64,000 nt of DNA from Craterostigma plantagineum (taxonomy: Eukaryota > Streptophyta > Magnoliopsida > Lamiales > Linderniaceae). Position 1 is the first letter of the stretch. Each line of letters starts with the position of its first letter. The stretch spans positions 5,146,001 to 5,210,000 of the forward strand of contig JAPQWV010000001.1 of assembly GCA_027422505.1 (NCBI GenBank), given 5' to 3'. The notes under the pieces are model-generated. The model did not search any database and had not been told where the DNA came from. It saw only the letters and a list, made by a program, of their open reading frames with translations. Position numbers and translations under genes: made by a program. Positions 34,773 to 45,064 of the stretch are shown one piece after another.

Positions 34773-34970
34773 GGTAGTGTGTTTGATTAGTAGGTTTATA
34801 TAAAATCGCTCTATATCTATATAGACGAGTTTAAATAAACACACCTCCTCACATGTGTTTATTTAAACCAACTAATCAAACGCGCATTTTATTTATACCC
34901 TTAATTTATTTTATATAGATCCTTACTTAATTAAACCTCATAAATATAAACCTATCAACCAAACGAGCCC
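34773..34970. mobile_element. Second fold-back element, adjacent
   Basis: The outer arms are GTGTTTGATTAGTAGGTTTA and (reverse strand) CGTTTGGTTGATAGGTTTA. Inside is a further near-palindrome, GTTTAAATAAACACAC paired with CATGTGTTTATTTAAAC around 34832-34867. A target duplication is not clear. Confidence 0.55.
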
Positions 34971-35052
34971 TTAGGTAGTTAAACGTAAAAAATACAGATG
35001 AATGACTTGATTTTTTTGTCGTATAAGGTATATATGTGTGACTTTCTTTTTT

Positions 35053-36295
35053 GGGGAAATTCCTTATCTGTCCCTTTCGAAGTTTAAACTTCCTGTTCAG
35101 TAACCCTAGCGAAAATTCTTCCTGTTCAGTACCCATCTGCAAAAAAGTTGTGTGTTTAACACCCAAACAATAAACGGACGAAAATACCATTTCCTGAAAT
35201 TAAATTGGACATCATACCAACTGTTTTGATTATTACCAACTGTTATCTCTAATTATACCAAAGGAATAATGTTAAATTGGCAATTATACCAACTGTTATC
35301 GTTATTATACCAACAGAATTGAACACCAATAACAGACGCTATAATATCTACAATTTATGGTATAATAGCAAAATTAGTTGGTATAATGTCCAATTTTGAT
35401 GTATAAAATTAAAATAACTTTATTTATTGGTATAAAAACTAAAATAGATTGTATAATAACGAAAATAGATTGTATAAATTCCACAATTTCTGGTATAATT
35501 GCGAAAATTAGTTGGTATAATGTTCAATTTTCTGTATAAAATTAAAATAACGTTATTTATTGTTATAATAATGAAAATAGATGGTATAATTTCTACAATT
35601 TCTGTATAACAACAAATTTAGTTGGTATAATGTCCATTTTGCTGTATAATATTAAAATAATTTTATTTGTTGGTATAACAACGAAAATAGATGTTACAAT
35701 TTTCCACAATTTATGGTATAGTTGCAAATATTAGTTTGTATAATGTTCAATTTTGCTGTATAAAATTAACATAATGTTGTTATTGGTAATAATAAAAATA
35801 TGTGGTATAATTTCCACAAGTTATGATATAATTGCAAAAATTAGTTGGTATAATGTCCAATTTTGCTGTATAAAATTAAAATAACGTTATTTGTTGGTAT
35901 AATTACGAAAATAGATGGTATAATTTTTGCAATTTCTCGTATAATTGCAATAATCAGTTGGTAAAATTTTCAATTTTGCTATATAAAATTAATAACATTA
36001 TTTATTGGTATAATATCGGAAGCAGTTGGTATAATTTCTACAAATATCTGGTATAATTTCAATTTTATTGATATAATAACAAGTTTTTTGTTGGTATAAT
36101 TCATGTGAAATAATTTATTCAGCTTTTTTGATGTGTGAGACAGTGGTATTTTCGTCTTTTTAACGCTGGAAAGACAATTTTAGGTACTAAACGGGAATAA
36201 ATTTTCAAAAGAGTACTAAACAGGAAGAAATAATTCGAGGGGAATTTAAGAGGAATTTTAAAAGTTAAATGAATGAGACTGATAAGGAATTACCC
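35053..36295. mobile_element. 1.24-kb TIR element carrying a minisatellite
   Basis: The left end is GGGGAAATTCCTTATCTG and the right end, on the other strand, GGGTAATTCCTTATCAG. Further in, both arms share CTTCCTGTTCAGTA / CTTCCTGTTTAGTA blocks twice and a TACC-ATTT / GGTATTTTCGTC pair. The arms are more than 100 bases with indels. No coding frame is present. The interior is the tandem array listed separately. I could not settle a target duplication. Confidence 0.65.
35378..36070. repeat. 113-bp minisatellite, about six units
   Basis: Units start near 35378, 35512, 35622, 35735, 35845 and 35958. Typical length is 110-113 bases; the first is about 134 through a 20-base internal duplication. 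Each unit has TTGGTATAATGTCCAATTTT, then TGTATAAAATTAAAATAACG, then several GGTATAAT boxes about 25-35 bases apart. GGTATAAT-like boxes also occur upstream in inverted form (ATTATACC) at 35255-35330. Confidence 0.85.
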
Positions 36296-36764
36296 ATTTC
36301 TCTTTCTATAAAAAAACTTGCCTTTTATATATTTTAAATATTTAATTATTTTTCTGAAAATCTTACGTATTAAAAATCTACAAGTCGCCTTCTCATTTAG
36401 GAAATTGCCACGTTGCTTCACAAGGTTCACCCACACGTCACGAATCTGACCGCCGGGAATCGCCGGCCCGTTGCCACGTCATCACCCACCGTGAACTCTC
36501 TCGTCGAATCTAATCCTATAATCCACCTCTCTCTCTCTCTCTCTCTCTCACACGCAGAGAACTTTTATATATCCACGCAAATTCACATTTGAAAACAACT
36601 TTACACACTGTCACGTAATTAATACATTCACATACTTTAAAAAGAATCGATATAATAAAGAAGGAAGAAGAAGAAGGAATTGATCGGTGTATAGTTGTGG
36701 GGATGATCTGATTGTAGATCCATGTATGTGTAAATGCCTGTGTAGGTGTATATGAATTAGGCTG
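36296..36764 (+). promoter_or_regulatory. ORP promoter and 5' leader with (CT)n
   Basis: Region directly upstream of the OSBP-related gene. A CT microsatellite lies at about 36528-36549, a position often found in plant leaders. A TATATA word at about 36567 could be the TATA box. No gene is present. Confidence 0.45.
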
Positions 36765-39700
36765 ATGCGTCCTTTCTGCTGCGTATCACACATGTCGACG
36801 AAGAACGGTGCCGCCGAGCCATTGACGAGAGGCCAAAATCCCCAAATGTCTAGGGTTCCGTCGACGCGGTCCGATCACCACGGGAACAGCGGAGGTGCTC
36901 CGATCAACGCCGGTTCCGGCAATCACAATCACAGCCATGCTCAGAGTCAATTGAAGATTAATAACATCGTGGGGAATGGAGTCTGCGGGATTCTGTACAA
37001 ATGGGTGAATTACGGCAGAGGATGGAGGCCGAGGTGGTTCGTCTTGCAGGATGGGGTTTTGAGCTATTACAAGATCCACGGGCCTGATCGGATTATTTTG
37101 AATCAGGCGACTGATAAGGGCTCGCAAGTGATCGGGGAGGAATCGGTGAAGAGAATGTCGCGGAAGCGTAGCCATCATAATCATCATGGCGACCAGAAGA
37201 ATCCCGTTGGCGAAGTTCATTTAAAGGTTCGAGCTTTGATGGAAATAAAAACATTTGTTTGTTTGTGAAGAAGTAAAGGGTAGATGGGTTACTGGTAATT
37301 TCTGTCTTTTGTTGGATTTGAACGAGATTTTTGTGATTTTGTTGTGCATTATTCCCGTATATCTTTGTGGAAATGATTCCTAGTTGATGAGCTCAGCGTA
37401 TCTTTAGCAGTTTAGCTTAAGCACTGAGGTATGTGTCCGTTATCTGGTGGCTGTCAACATGATTTATTCCTTTGAAGGTTACCATATCTTTTCTATTTTC
37501 TTGTTCTCCAATTTCCTTCAAAAGTTTTCTCATGTCTGACTATGTGGAAGAATCATGGACTGGTAATGATTTTCGTACATAGTTAGTCATAGTTTTATTT
37601 TATCTCTTATTGTTCTTCTTGCTGTTACATTTTGCTAATCCTGCGTTATGAGTTAACTCTTATGTAGTACTCTTTAGGTTTCTTCAATTCGCGAGAGCAG
37701 ATCAGATGATCGAAGATTCTCCATTTTCACTGGTACGAAGAGGCTTCATCTGAGGGCTGAAAGCAGAGAGGACCGACTGGCTTGGATGGAAGCATTACAA
37801 GCTGTGAAAGACATGTTCCCGAGGATGTCCAACAGTGAGTTAATGGCTCCTGTGGAAAATGTTTCTGTCTCAGTGGAGAGGTTAAGGCAGAAACTGTTAG
37901 AAGAAGGGTTAAGTGATTCTGCTATTCGAGACGTTGAACAGATTGTAAAAGATGAATTTGGATCACTGCAAAATCAGTTAATGGTCTTAAAACAGAAGCA
38001 CTGGCTCTTGATGGAAACACTCAGACAGTTAGAGGTACGAGTAATTGAGATATAAAATAACAATTGTAAGATCTTTCTGGGAATAAACTTCACTATCACT
38101 GCGTAACCATTCCTTGATTAAGCAATTCCATAATATATTGCATGCTTGGTTTTTTTTAGTTTACTTGTTAGCCAATTACATTACAATAGTTACAGTTTAG
38201 TGACTATCTAATCACAGTAAGATCGCTATTGGAGTAAAGAGGGCTAAAAATTGTTTTTCTTTTTCCATGTAGACAGAAAAAGTAGATCTGGAGAATACGG
38301 TGGTTGACGAAAGCCAAAGACAGTTGAATGACGTAGGAGCATTTGGTAGATCAAGACAAGATAAATTCAGCGGTAAGCTTACTCTGGCTCTTCTTGATTT
38401 ACTACGTAAGTTGCTCTAAAATTGTTGGCATCCATAAATTTGTTCACATATCTTGGTTTGAACGAGGACCTCACTCATATTTCTCCTTACCCTTTCGTTT
38501 GCTCTTACAGAAAGCACAACTGAGTCCGAAGATGAAACTGAACGTGCAGGGGCAGCAGAAGACGATACAGATGATGAAGACATCACTTTCTTCGACACTA
38601 GAGAGTTCCTTTCTTCGAGCTCTTTCAAGAGCAACGGATCTTCTGAATGTAGGACATCGTCAATCTCCTCCGATGAAGATGATAGCAATGTAATCGAAGA
38701 CATTGATGATAGTGTGGATCCTGCTATTAAATCAGCTGGAGTTAGCTTCGCACATGTAAAGCGTAGAAAAAGATTACCCGACCCTAAAGAGAAAGAGAAA
38801 GGAGTGAGTCTGTGGTCGATGATCAAAGACAACATCGGCAAGGATCTTACCAAAGTATGCCTGCCTGTATACTTCAATGAGCCACTCTCTTCTCTGCAGA
38901 AGTGTTTCGAAGATTTAGAGTATTCATATCTTCTAGATCGAGCCTACGAGTGGGGAAAGAAAGTAAGTTTGTTGTGGTTATTTTTGTTCCTAAATCCTGC
39001 TAATCGTATTATCTTCCTTAAGTTCCTAATAAATCTAAGTTTTTTTTTTGTATGAATTTTTGTATAGGGTAACAGCCTTATGAGGATTCTTAATGTGGCT
39101 GCATTTGCAGTATCTGGATATGCTTCAACCGAAGGAAGAACATGCAAACCATTCAATCCACTGTTGGGAGAGACTTATGAGGCCGATTATCCTGATAAAG
39201 GCCTTCGATTTTTCTCAGAAAAGGTTTGCCTTCATCTTTTTCTTTTTTGTACTAATATGCCTGTCCCCTAAGTTTTATATGTCGATGCTAATAATAAACT
39301 AGTAATAATATCATTTGTTACATTACGTCAGGTGAGTCATCACCCGATGGTTGTAGCTTGTCACTGTGATGGCACGGGCTGGAAATTCTATGGAGATAGC
39401 AATCTGAAGAGCAAATTCTGGGGTCGTTCGATTCAGCTCGATCCAGTCGGAATTTTAACTTTGGAGTTTGACGACGGTGAAGTCTTTAGATGGAGTAAGG
39501 TATACATATCATCTTCGCAGTGCCTCAAAGGATTAACCTATTATTATTTGAATATAAGTGAAGAAAAATACATACCTTTTTTTTTTCGCAAAAGGTAACG
39601 ACGTCTATATATAATCTGATTCTGGGAAAACTGTACTGCGATCACTACGGTACGATGCAAATACAAGGAAACCGTATCTATTCTTGCAAGCTGAAGTTTA

Positions 39701-40498
39701 AGGAACAGTCCATCATAGACAGAAACCCTCATCAGGTAATAAATCACTAGGTGTTCTTTTTCTTTCAAGTGCTTTCTCGGGTTCTATAAACGAACCCCGA
39801 AATATTCGCAGGTGCAAGGATTCGTGCAAGATCACGGCGGGAAAACAGTTGCGACCGTATTTGGAAAATGGAACGAAAGCATTCTCTACGTTAATGGAGA
39901 CTGCTCTTCCAAAGGGAAAAGCCATGAATCGTTCTCCGAAGCTAAGCTTCTTTGGAAACGTAGCAAGCCTCCGAAATTCCCTACACGCTATAATTTGACA
40001 CGGTTTGCCACTACGCTTAACGAGCTACTGCCCGGGCTAAAGGTAAACTAACTATTATTTTGTAATAACGCCGAGTTTAAAATAAAAAAAGAGTCGAAGT
40101 GATGAAACGATCGACAGGAAACATTACCGCCGACTGATTCAAGATTAAGGCCCGATCAAAGGTATTTGGAGAACGGAGAGTTTGAAATGGCCAACGCCGA
40201 AAAACTGAGGCTTGAACAGCGTCAACGTCAGGTAAAAAGTTAAAAATTATAATTCAGTCCCCATAAAGATGCTACGATTCAAAATTGGCCCGGGCGAACT
40301 TTTCTGGTTTCATTACACGTTGCAAAATAGGCTCGAAAGATGCAAGAGAGCGGTTGGAAGCCACGGTGGTTTGCGAAGGGAAAAGGGTCCGAGACGTACC
40401 GATACGTCGGCGGGTATTGGGAGGCTCGGGAACGAGGTAATTGGGAAGGCTGCCCGGATATTTTCGGTCAGATACCTTCTGATCAAGTTTTGGACTGA
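36765..40498 (+). CDS. Oxysterol-binding protein-related protein with PH domain (ORP1 group)
   Basis: Lipid-transfer protein that acts at membrane contact sites. Ten exons join in frame: 36765-37226, 37678-38034, 38273-38372, 38511-38962, 39068-39223, 39332-39499, 39595-39735, 39812-40042, 40118-40231 and 40331-40498 (782 residues). The PH domain is about residues 70-185 ([20 protein letters not shown]). A coiled coil and a Ser/Asp/Glu-rich acidic linker with candidate FFAT-like context ([11 protein letters not shown]) follow. The ORD domain has [34 protein letters not shown] and the fingerprint EKVSHHPM, the plant ORP1 variant of EQVSHHPP. The last exon encodes GWKPRWFAK and the conserved C-terminus [16 protein letters not shown]. 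The start [10 protein letters not shown] resembles plant relatives. Which ORP1 paralogue it is cannot be settled by eye. Confidence 0.93.
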
Positions 40499-40725
40499 TT
40501 TTTGAAAGGATGAACGAATAGCATGGATGTGTTTGATCTTTTGATTTATAATGTATTGTTTGTTTTTAGGAATCTACACGAGCTAATTTGAATATGTGGG
40601 AAGATTTGTTAATTTTGATAGTATGTTATTTACCACTTTAATCTCTGTCTTGGCAAGGAATGTATAGAATCGTATAACTGAATTGTTCTTGACAATAAAA
40701 GGGATCTTTTAATGCTTTAATTTTT

Positions 40726-41076
40726 GTGACATCTATAGAAAAATACCCAATTGAATAAAAAATTTACAAATCAGTACCTATGTCAGGAATTTTCACAGAT
40801 AAGTACTCGTTTTACTGTTTGTATCAATTTTCTTAGTCTTGCCGTACCTTTTTATGTGTGATTGTGTACCACGTTATGCTTTTGTACGGTACCCTATACA
40901 GTTTATATATGATACCTTAATGTGTTATATGACGTACCATTTTCTCAACGTATTATGTACAATATGTTGCTATATGGTACTTCAATGTGTTATATGGCGT
41001 ACCTACGGTGGATGTGCAAAAATTTATTGTGAATAACAAGTTTTTATGCAAATGGGTATTTATGTGTAAAGTCCCC
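40726..41076. mobile_element. Mutator-like MITE, copy C (best preserved)
   Basis: 351 bp in reverse orientation to copies A and B. The ends are GTGACATCTATAGAAAAATA and (reverse strand) GGGGACTTTACACATAAATA. It is flanked by a perfect 9-bp duplication TTAATTTTT at 40717-40725 and 41077-41085, the mark of Mutator-like transposition. Noncoding, with a GGTACC-rich core. Confidence 0.85.
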
Positions 41077-41244
41077 TTAATTTTTCATATAGTGAATGTA
41101 AAATATAATCACATTTTATCAAATATATTATTAAATTATTTTTAATATATTTTTATTGTTAATCAGCTAATATGACTTCGGCAACGAAACTAATTTGACA
41201 TTATGAGATGCATAAAAAAAAGTAATTTGACATTATTACTATTC

Positions 41245-41870
41245 TTAGAGCATCTCCAAGGAGACGCTATACCCAGCGTTACACGTGAAGAATGGAGTTG
41301 GAGGAACTCCAACGTCCCTCCAAACGCCACTCCAAACATAGCTATATGAACAGTGTCCCTCCATATGTAGCGGGCCACTATTCACACGCTATATCATTTT
41401 CATGTTCTTTTATTATTTTTTTGATGCTTTAATTGTAGCTAATTTTTGTGTTTGAAAGAGATTTTGAATTTTTCAGAAAATTTTTACTTGGAACCGTGGA
41501 GAAGATGAACAGTAACGAGGGAGGAGAGAGACGATGTGATCTGGTTTGGTTGTGGTGACGGGTTGTTATAAATAAAATAAAATAATAATATTATTTTACA
41601 TAAAGTATATATTTTTTATAATTTTAATCATATTTTAATTATTTATTTAATCTGAGGGAAGATTAATAATTTTTATATAAATTTAACTACATCATTTGAC
41701 AATAATAACTAAAATTTAGAACATATATTAATATAATATAATGAGAATATTAATTTTAGAGGAGAATATAGAGGATATTGTTGGAGTTCCCAACACTGTT
41801 CAAACTGTATGTATAGAAGATTTTCATGTAGCAACTGTATATATAGATGAAATTGTTTAGATGGCCTTAG
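41245..41870. mobile_element. Possible MITE with GAGCATCTCC end
   Basis: The left end TTAGAGCATCTCCAAGG is the well-known start of a large class of plant MITEs. The right limit (about GATGGCCTTAG at 41870) matches only weakly. The interior is AT-rich with TCCAACGTCCCTCC near the left and TTGGAGTTCCCAACAC near the right. The boundaries are uncertain. Confidence 0.4.
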
Positions 41871-41991
41871 TCTTGACAAATAAGGCAAAGTCGGCTCATT
41901 TACACCCTAATACAAAGCCCAACAAATAAACATCATCTCTTAAGGTCAGTTACGTGTCCACTTAGGGCTACTACCTACGATTTACCCTTCG

Positions 41992-41998
41992 TATATAA
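41992..41998 (+). promoter_or_regulatory. TATA box of eRF1
   Basis: TATATAA about 30-40 bases before the presumed leader exon of eRF1, with an AGCCCA site II word about 75 bases further upstream. Confidence 0.55.
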
Positions 41999-42080
41999 AT
42001 GTACGGATTGGCTATTTTCATTCTCACGAGTACTTCTCAAGCAGCTGCCGTGCCGCTAGGTTTTGCTCTCATCGTCCAAG

Positions 42081-42719
42081 GTGCGTCTCGCTTTTCAACA
42101 CATGTTCTTGATTTATCGATGATAATCGTAGTAGATTCGACGTGTTATGCTGTGTTTTTCTGTCCTTTGCTAAAAAGATGGACGGATTCGTGTCCAGAAT
42201 ACGTCTTATCGGATGAGGTTATCGGATTATTGGATTGTAATTGAAATTGGTGTATGTAAATTAGTAGTTTGATCTCCAGATCTGAATTAGTAAAGTTATT
42301 GTTTTTACAAATTGTTTTGTGAGTCCCTCTTTGTTTGATTCATGATAAGAAAACGTATAAAACTTAGAGCTATTTTATTTAACTGTCTCTCCGTTTGAGA
42401 TGTCTTCCAGTCGATGTAGGTGGATGCTGATAAAAATTTTCCGTTTTCCTGAATGATTTTATTGCTATGTTTTGAAAGGTGATCCGTCCGCGGCATGAAT
42501 GGATCATCAAAGTGACATCGTTTAGTTTATTTTTTCTTTTGTTTCAACTTTTATGTAAACACAGTGATCTGCTCATTTATGCTTCCTTTATCTGTTATCG
42601 ACCATAATGCGGAATCTTATTTCCTTTCCTATTGATTGCTGTCTTTTGATATGAATTCTCAAATCTACCATGTTAGTTGTCTTTTATGTCGATCGTTAAT
42701 CTTATTTAGACTTGTGCAG
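42081..42719 (+). other. 5'UTR intron of eRF1
   Basis: Donor CGTCCAAG then GTGCGT at 42080/42081 and acceptor CTTGTGCAG ending at 42719, 23 bases before the eRF1 start codon. The interior is T-rich. Leader introns are usual in plant translation-factor genes. Inferred from splice signals. Confidence 0.65.
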
Positions 42720-42742
42720 CATCGGTCTTACATCAACAAGCA

Positions 42743-44056
42743 ATGGCGGATGCTCATGATACAGACAAGAACATCGAGTTATGGAAAATCAAGAAGCTCA
42801 TCAAGGCACTTGAAGCTGCTCGAGGTAATGGCACCAGCATGATCTCTCTCATCATGCCTCCACGCGACCAAGTTGCACGTGTTACGAAGATGCTCGGAGA
42901 TGAATATGGAACTGCTTCCAACATCAAGAGTAGGGTAAATCGCCAATCTGTCCTTGGTGCCATTACTTCTGCTCAGCAGAGGCTGAAACTTTACAGTAAA
43001 GTTCCTCCAAATGGCCTTGTGCTTTACACTGGAACTATTGTCACGGAGGATGGGAAGGAGAAGAAAATCACAATCGACTTTGAGCCCTTCAAGCCTATAA
43101 ATGCATCTCTCTATCTCTGCGACAACAAGTTCCATACCGAGGCGCTTAACGAACTCCTGGAATCTGATGACAAATTTGGCTTCATCGTAATGGATGGTAA
43201 CGGAACACTTTTCGGAACGTTGAGCGGTAACACTAGGGAGATTCTTCACAAGTTCACAGTTGACCTTCCCAAGAAGCACGGAAGAGGAGGACAATCTGCC
43301 CTGCGTTTTGCTCGTCTGCGTATGGAGAAGCGCCACAACTACGTGAGGAAGACCGCCGAGCTTGCTACGCAGTATTTCATCAATCCTCAGACCAGCCAGC
43401 CAAACGTTGCAGGACTTATTCTCGCCGGGTCAGCTGATTTTAAGACAGAACTGAGCCAGTCTGATATGTTCGATCCTCGTCTGCAGGCAAAGATATTGAA
43501 CGTAGTGGATGTTTCTTACGGAGGGGAAAACGGTTTCAACCAAGCGATCGAGCTCTCCTCTGAGATCCTAGCCAACGTGAAATTCATACAAGAGAAACGC
43601 CTGATAGGCAAGTACTTTGAGGAGATCTGTCAGGACACTGGCAAGTATGTTTTTGGCATCGATGACACGCTGAAGGTGCTTGAAATGGGAGCCGTTGAGA
43701 CCCTAATCGTGTGGGAAAACCTCGACGTGACTAGATATGTGCTTAAGAACGCTACGACCGGCGAAGTCATGATAAAACACTTCAACAAGGAGCAAGAATC
43801 TGATCAGAGCAATTTCAGGGACCCAGAGACAAAAGCTGAATTGGAGGTTGTAGAGAAGATGTCCCTCCTCGAATGGTTTGCCAACGAGTACAGAAAATTC
43901 GGTTGCACCCTCGAGTTTGTCACCAACAAGTCCCAGGAAGGATCTCAGTTCTGCAGAGGCTTTGGAGGCATCGGCGGAATACTCCGCTATCAGTTGGATG
44001 TGCGTACTTTCGATGATCTCTCCGACGGTGAAGGTGTGTACGAAGATTCTGAATAG
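42743..44056 (+). CDS. ERF1: Eukaryotic peptide chain release factor subunit 1 (eRF1)
   Basis: Class I release factor: it reads all three stop codons in the ribosomal A site and triggers peptide release with eRF3. One coding exon of 437 residues, full length. The N domain has TASNIKS (NIKS near residues 60-63) and YLCDNKF, the stop-codon-recognition elements. The M domain has [14 protein letters not shown], with the GGQ needed for hydrolysis near residues 180-182. The C domain (eRF3 contact) has the acidic tail [13 protein letters not shown]. The CDS has no intron, as in other plants, but both UTRs do. The stop codon is TAG followed by CAATCA, a readthrough-prone context, described separately. 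The neighbours are unrelated. Confidence 0.97.
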   Translation: MADAHDTDKNIELWKIKKLIKALEAARGNGTSMISLIMPPRDQVARVTKMLGDEYGTASNIKSRVNRQSVLGAITSAQQRLKLYSKVPPNGLVLYTGTIVTEDGKEKKITIDFEPFKPINASLYLCDNKFHTEALNELLESDDKFGFIVMDGNGTLFGTLSGNTREILHKFTVDLPKKHGRGGQSALRFARLRMEKRHNYVRKTAELATQYFINPQTSQPNVAGLILAGSADFKTELSQSDMFDPRLQAKILNVVDVSYGGENGFNQAIELSSEILANVKFIQEKRLIGKYFEEICQDTGKYVFGIDDTLKVLEMGAVETLIVWENLDVTRYVLKNATTGEVMIKHFNKEQESDQSNFRDPETKAELEVVEKMSLLEWFANEYRKFGCTLEFVTNKSQEGSQFCRGFGGIGGILRYQLDVRTFDDLSDGEGVYEDSE

Positions 44057-44137
44057 CAATCAGCCGTCTTCACCAATTATGGTGCCGGGATTGGGCGGGC
44101 GGCCGGCACCGTTGCGCGAGGGCTCGCGATGGTTTAA
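44054..44137 (+). promoter_or_regulatory. Leaky-type stop context and readthrough extension of eRF1
   Basis: The stop TAG (44054-44056) is followed by CAATCA, which fits the CARYYA motif known to promote readthrough in plants. The frame then stays open for 26 codons to TAA at 44135-44137. The extension is GC-rich (GGGCGGGCGGCCGGCACC), so it may also form structure. Its role is inferred from this context. Confidence 0.7.
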
Positions 44138-44169
44138 GAGTATGCTGCTAAGTGCTAATCTTCTACCAG

Positions 44170-44311
44170 GTATCTCTTTTATATTAGGTGATGAATTGTT
44201 CTTTGTCTGTCAAATTGAATGCATGTTTTGATTGATTCATTGAATGCATGTTTGATTGATTTGTTGAATGCATGCTGCTCTTTCTAATGTGTTCTTTTTC
44301 TCTTGTTATAG
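44170..44311 (+). other. 3'UTR intron of eRF1
   Basis: Donor TTCTACCAG then GTATCT, acceptor CTTGTTATAG ending at 44311. The exon junction falls 113 nt after the normal stop, far enough to invite nonsense-mediated decay, but only 32 nt after the readthrough stop. Inferred from splice signals. Confidence 0.65.
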
Positions 44312-44639
44312 GATCCATTTGGCATGGTTTACGTGGAAGAGATTAGAAATCCTTACTTGATTCAGATAATAAGGATTCAACTGGAGACTGTTATGTTTGC
44401 TGTGTTTTAAAATCTTTATCGCGAGATGCTTAAGCTTTGTTTTTAAAGTTGTGTGGTGGTAGTCCCATTGCGTCGAATGCTGTGTTTGGTCATTGTTGCA
44501 GATTTTTGTTGATTCTACCGAAGTATTACTACTTGGTATTATGATTGGCTGTGTATCTTGCATGTTTTTATTGTCTGTTTGAGTCTTTAGAGTCGGTTTT
44601 CGGGAAAGAAATGGAAATGATGGCATACAGTAAAAGGTT

Positions 44640-45064
44640 TGAGCGGGGAAGGCAAAGTATTTGGTAGCGACGGGACAGAAAGAAAACTGAAGATGGCCCC
44701 TTGTCCTTGTTTGAGACTTTGCATTGCGACATTCGCAACCTCTTCTATATTAAAAAATGCCGACGAGTTGTGAAGAAAAGGCGTGGGATTGCGTTCTAGT
44801 ATTGAATTGCAATTTAGACTTCAACTCGACATTCTTTCTTCTGTCCCGTCGTGCTGCCACACGATCCTCCTTCCCGCGTTGATCAAATTCGACTGCTGAT
44901 CCATTTCGTTTTCGATTCTGTGTTTGAGCTGCACTCGTCTTTTTTTTAGATGTTCCTTAGCTAGCTATTAAGATCGATCATGGTCTGTTTTCTTTTCAAT
45001 ATTTCGATTAGGAAATTAAGTACAATACGGTCCCAATATTTTACAAAAAATCCTGCGCTGTTCC
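44640..45064. other. Intergenic between convergent eRF1 and receptor A
   Basis: Holds the end of the eRF1 transcript and the 3' flank of receptor A. No gene or repeat is recognised. Confidence 0.5.

Noticed and set aside
35378..36070. CRISPR-like array
   Set aside because: The units are contiguous 110-113-bp tandem repeats without unique spacers, in plant nuclear DNA.
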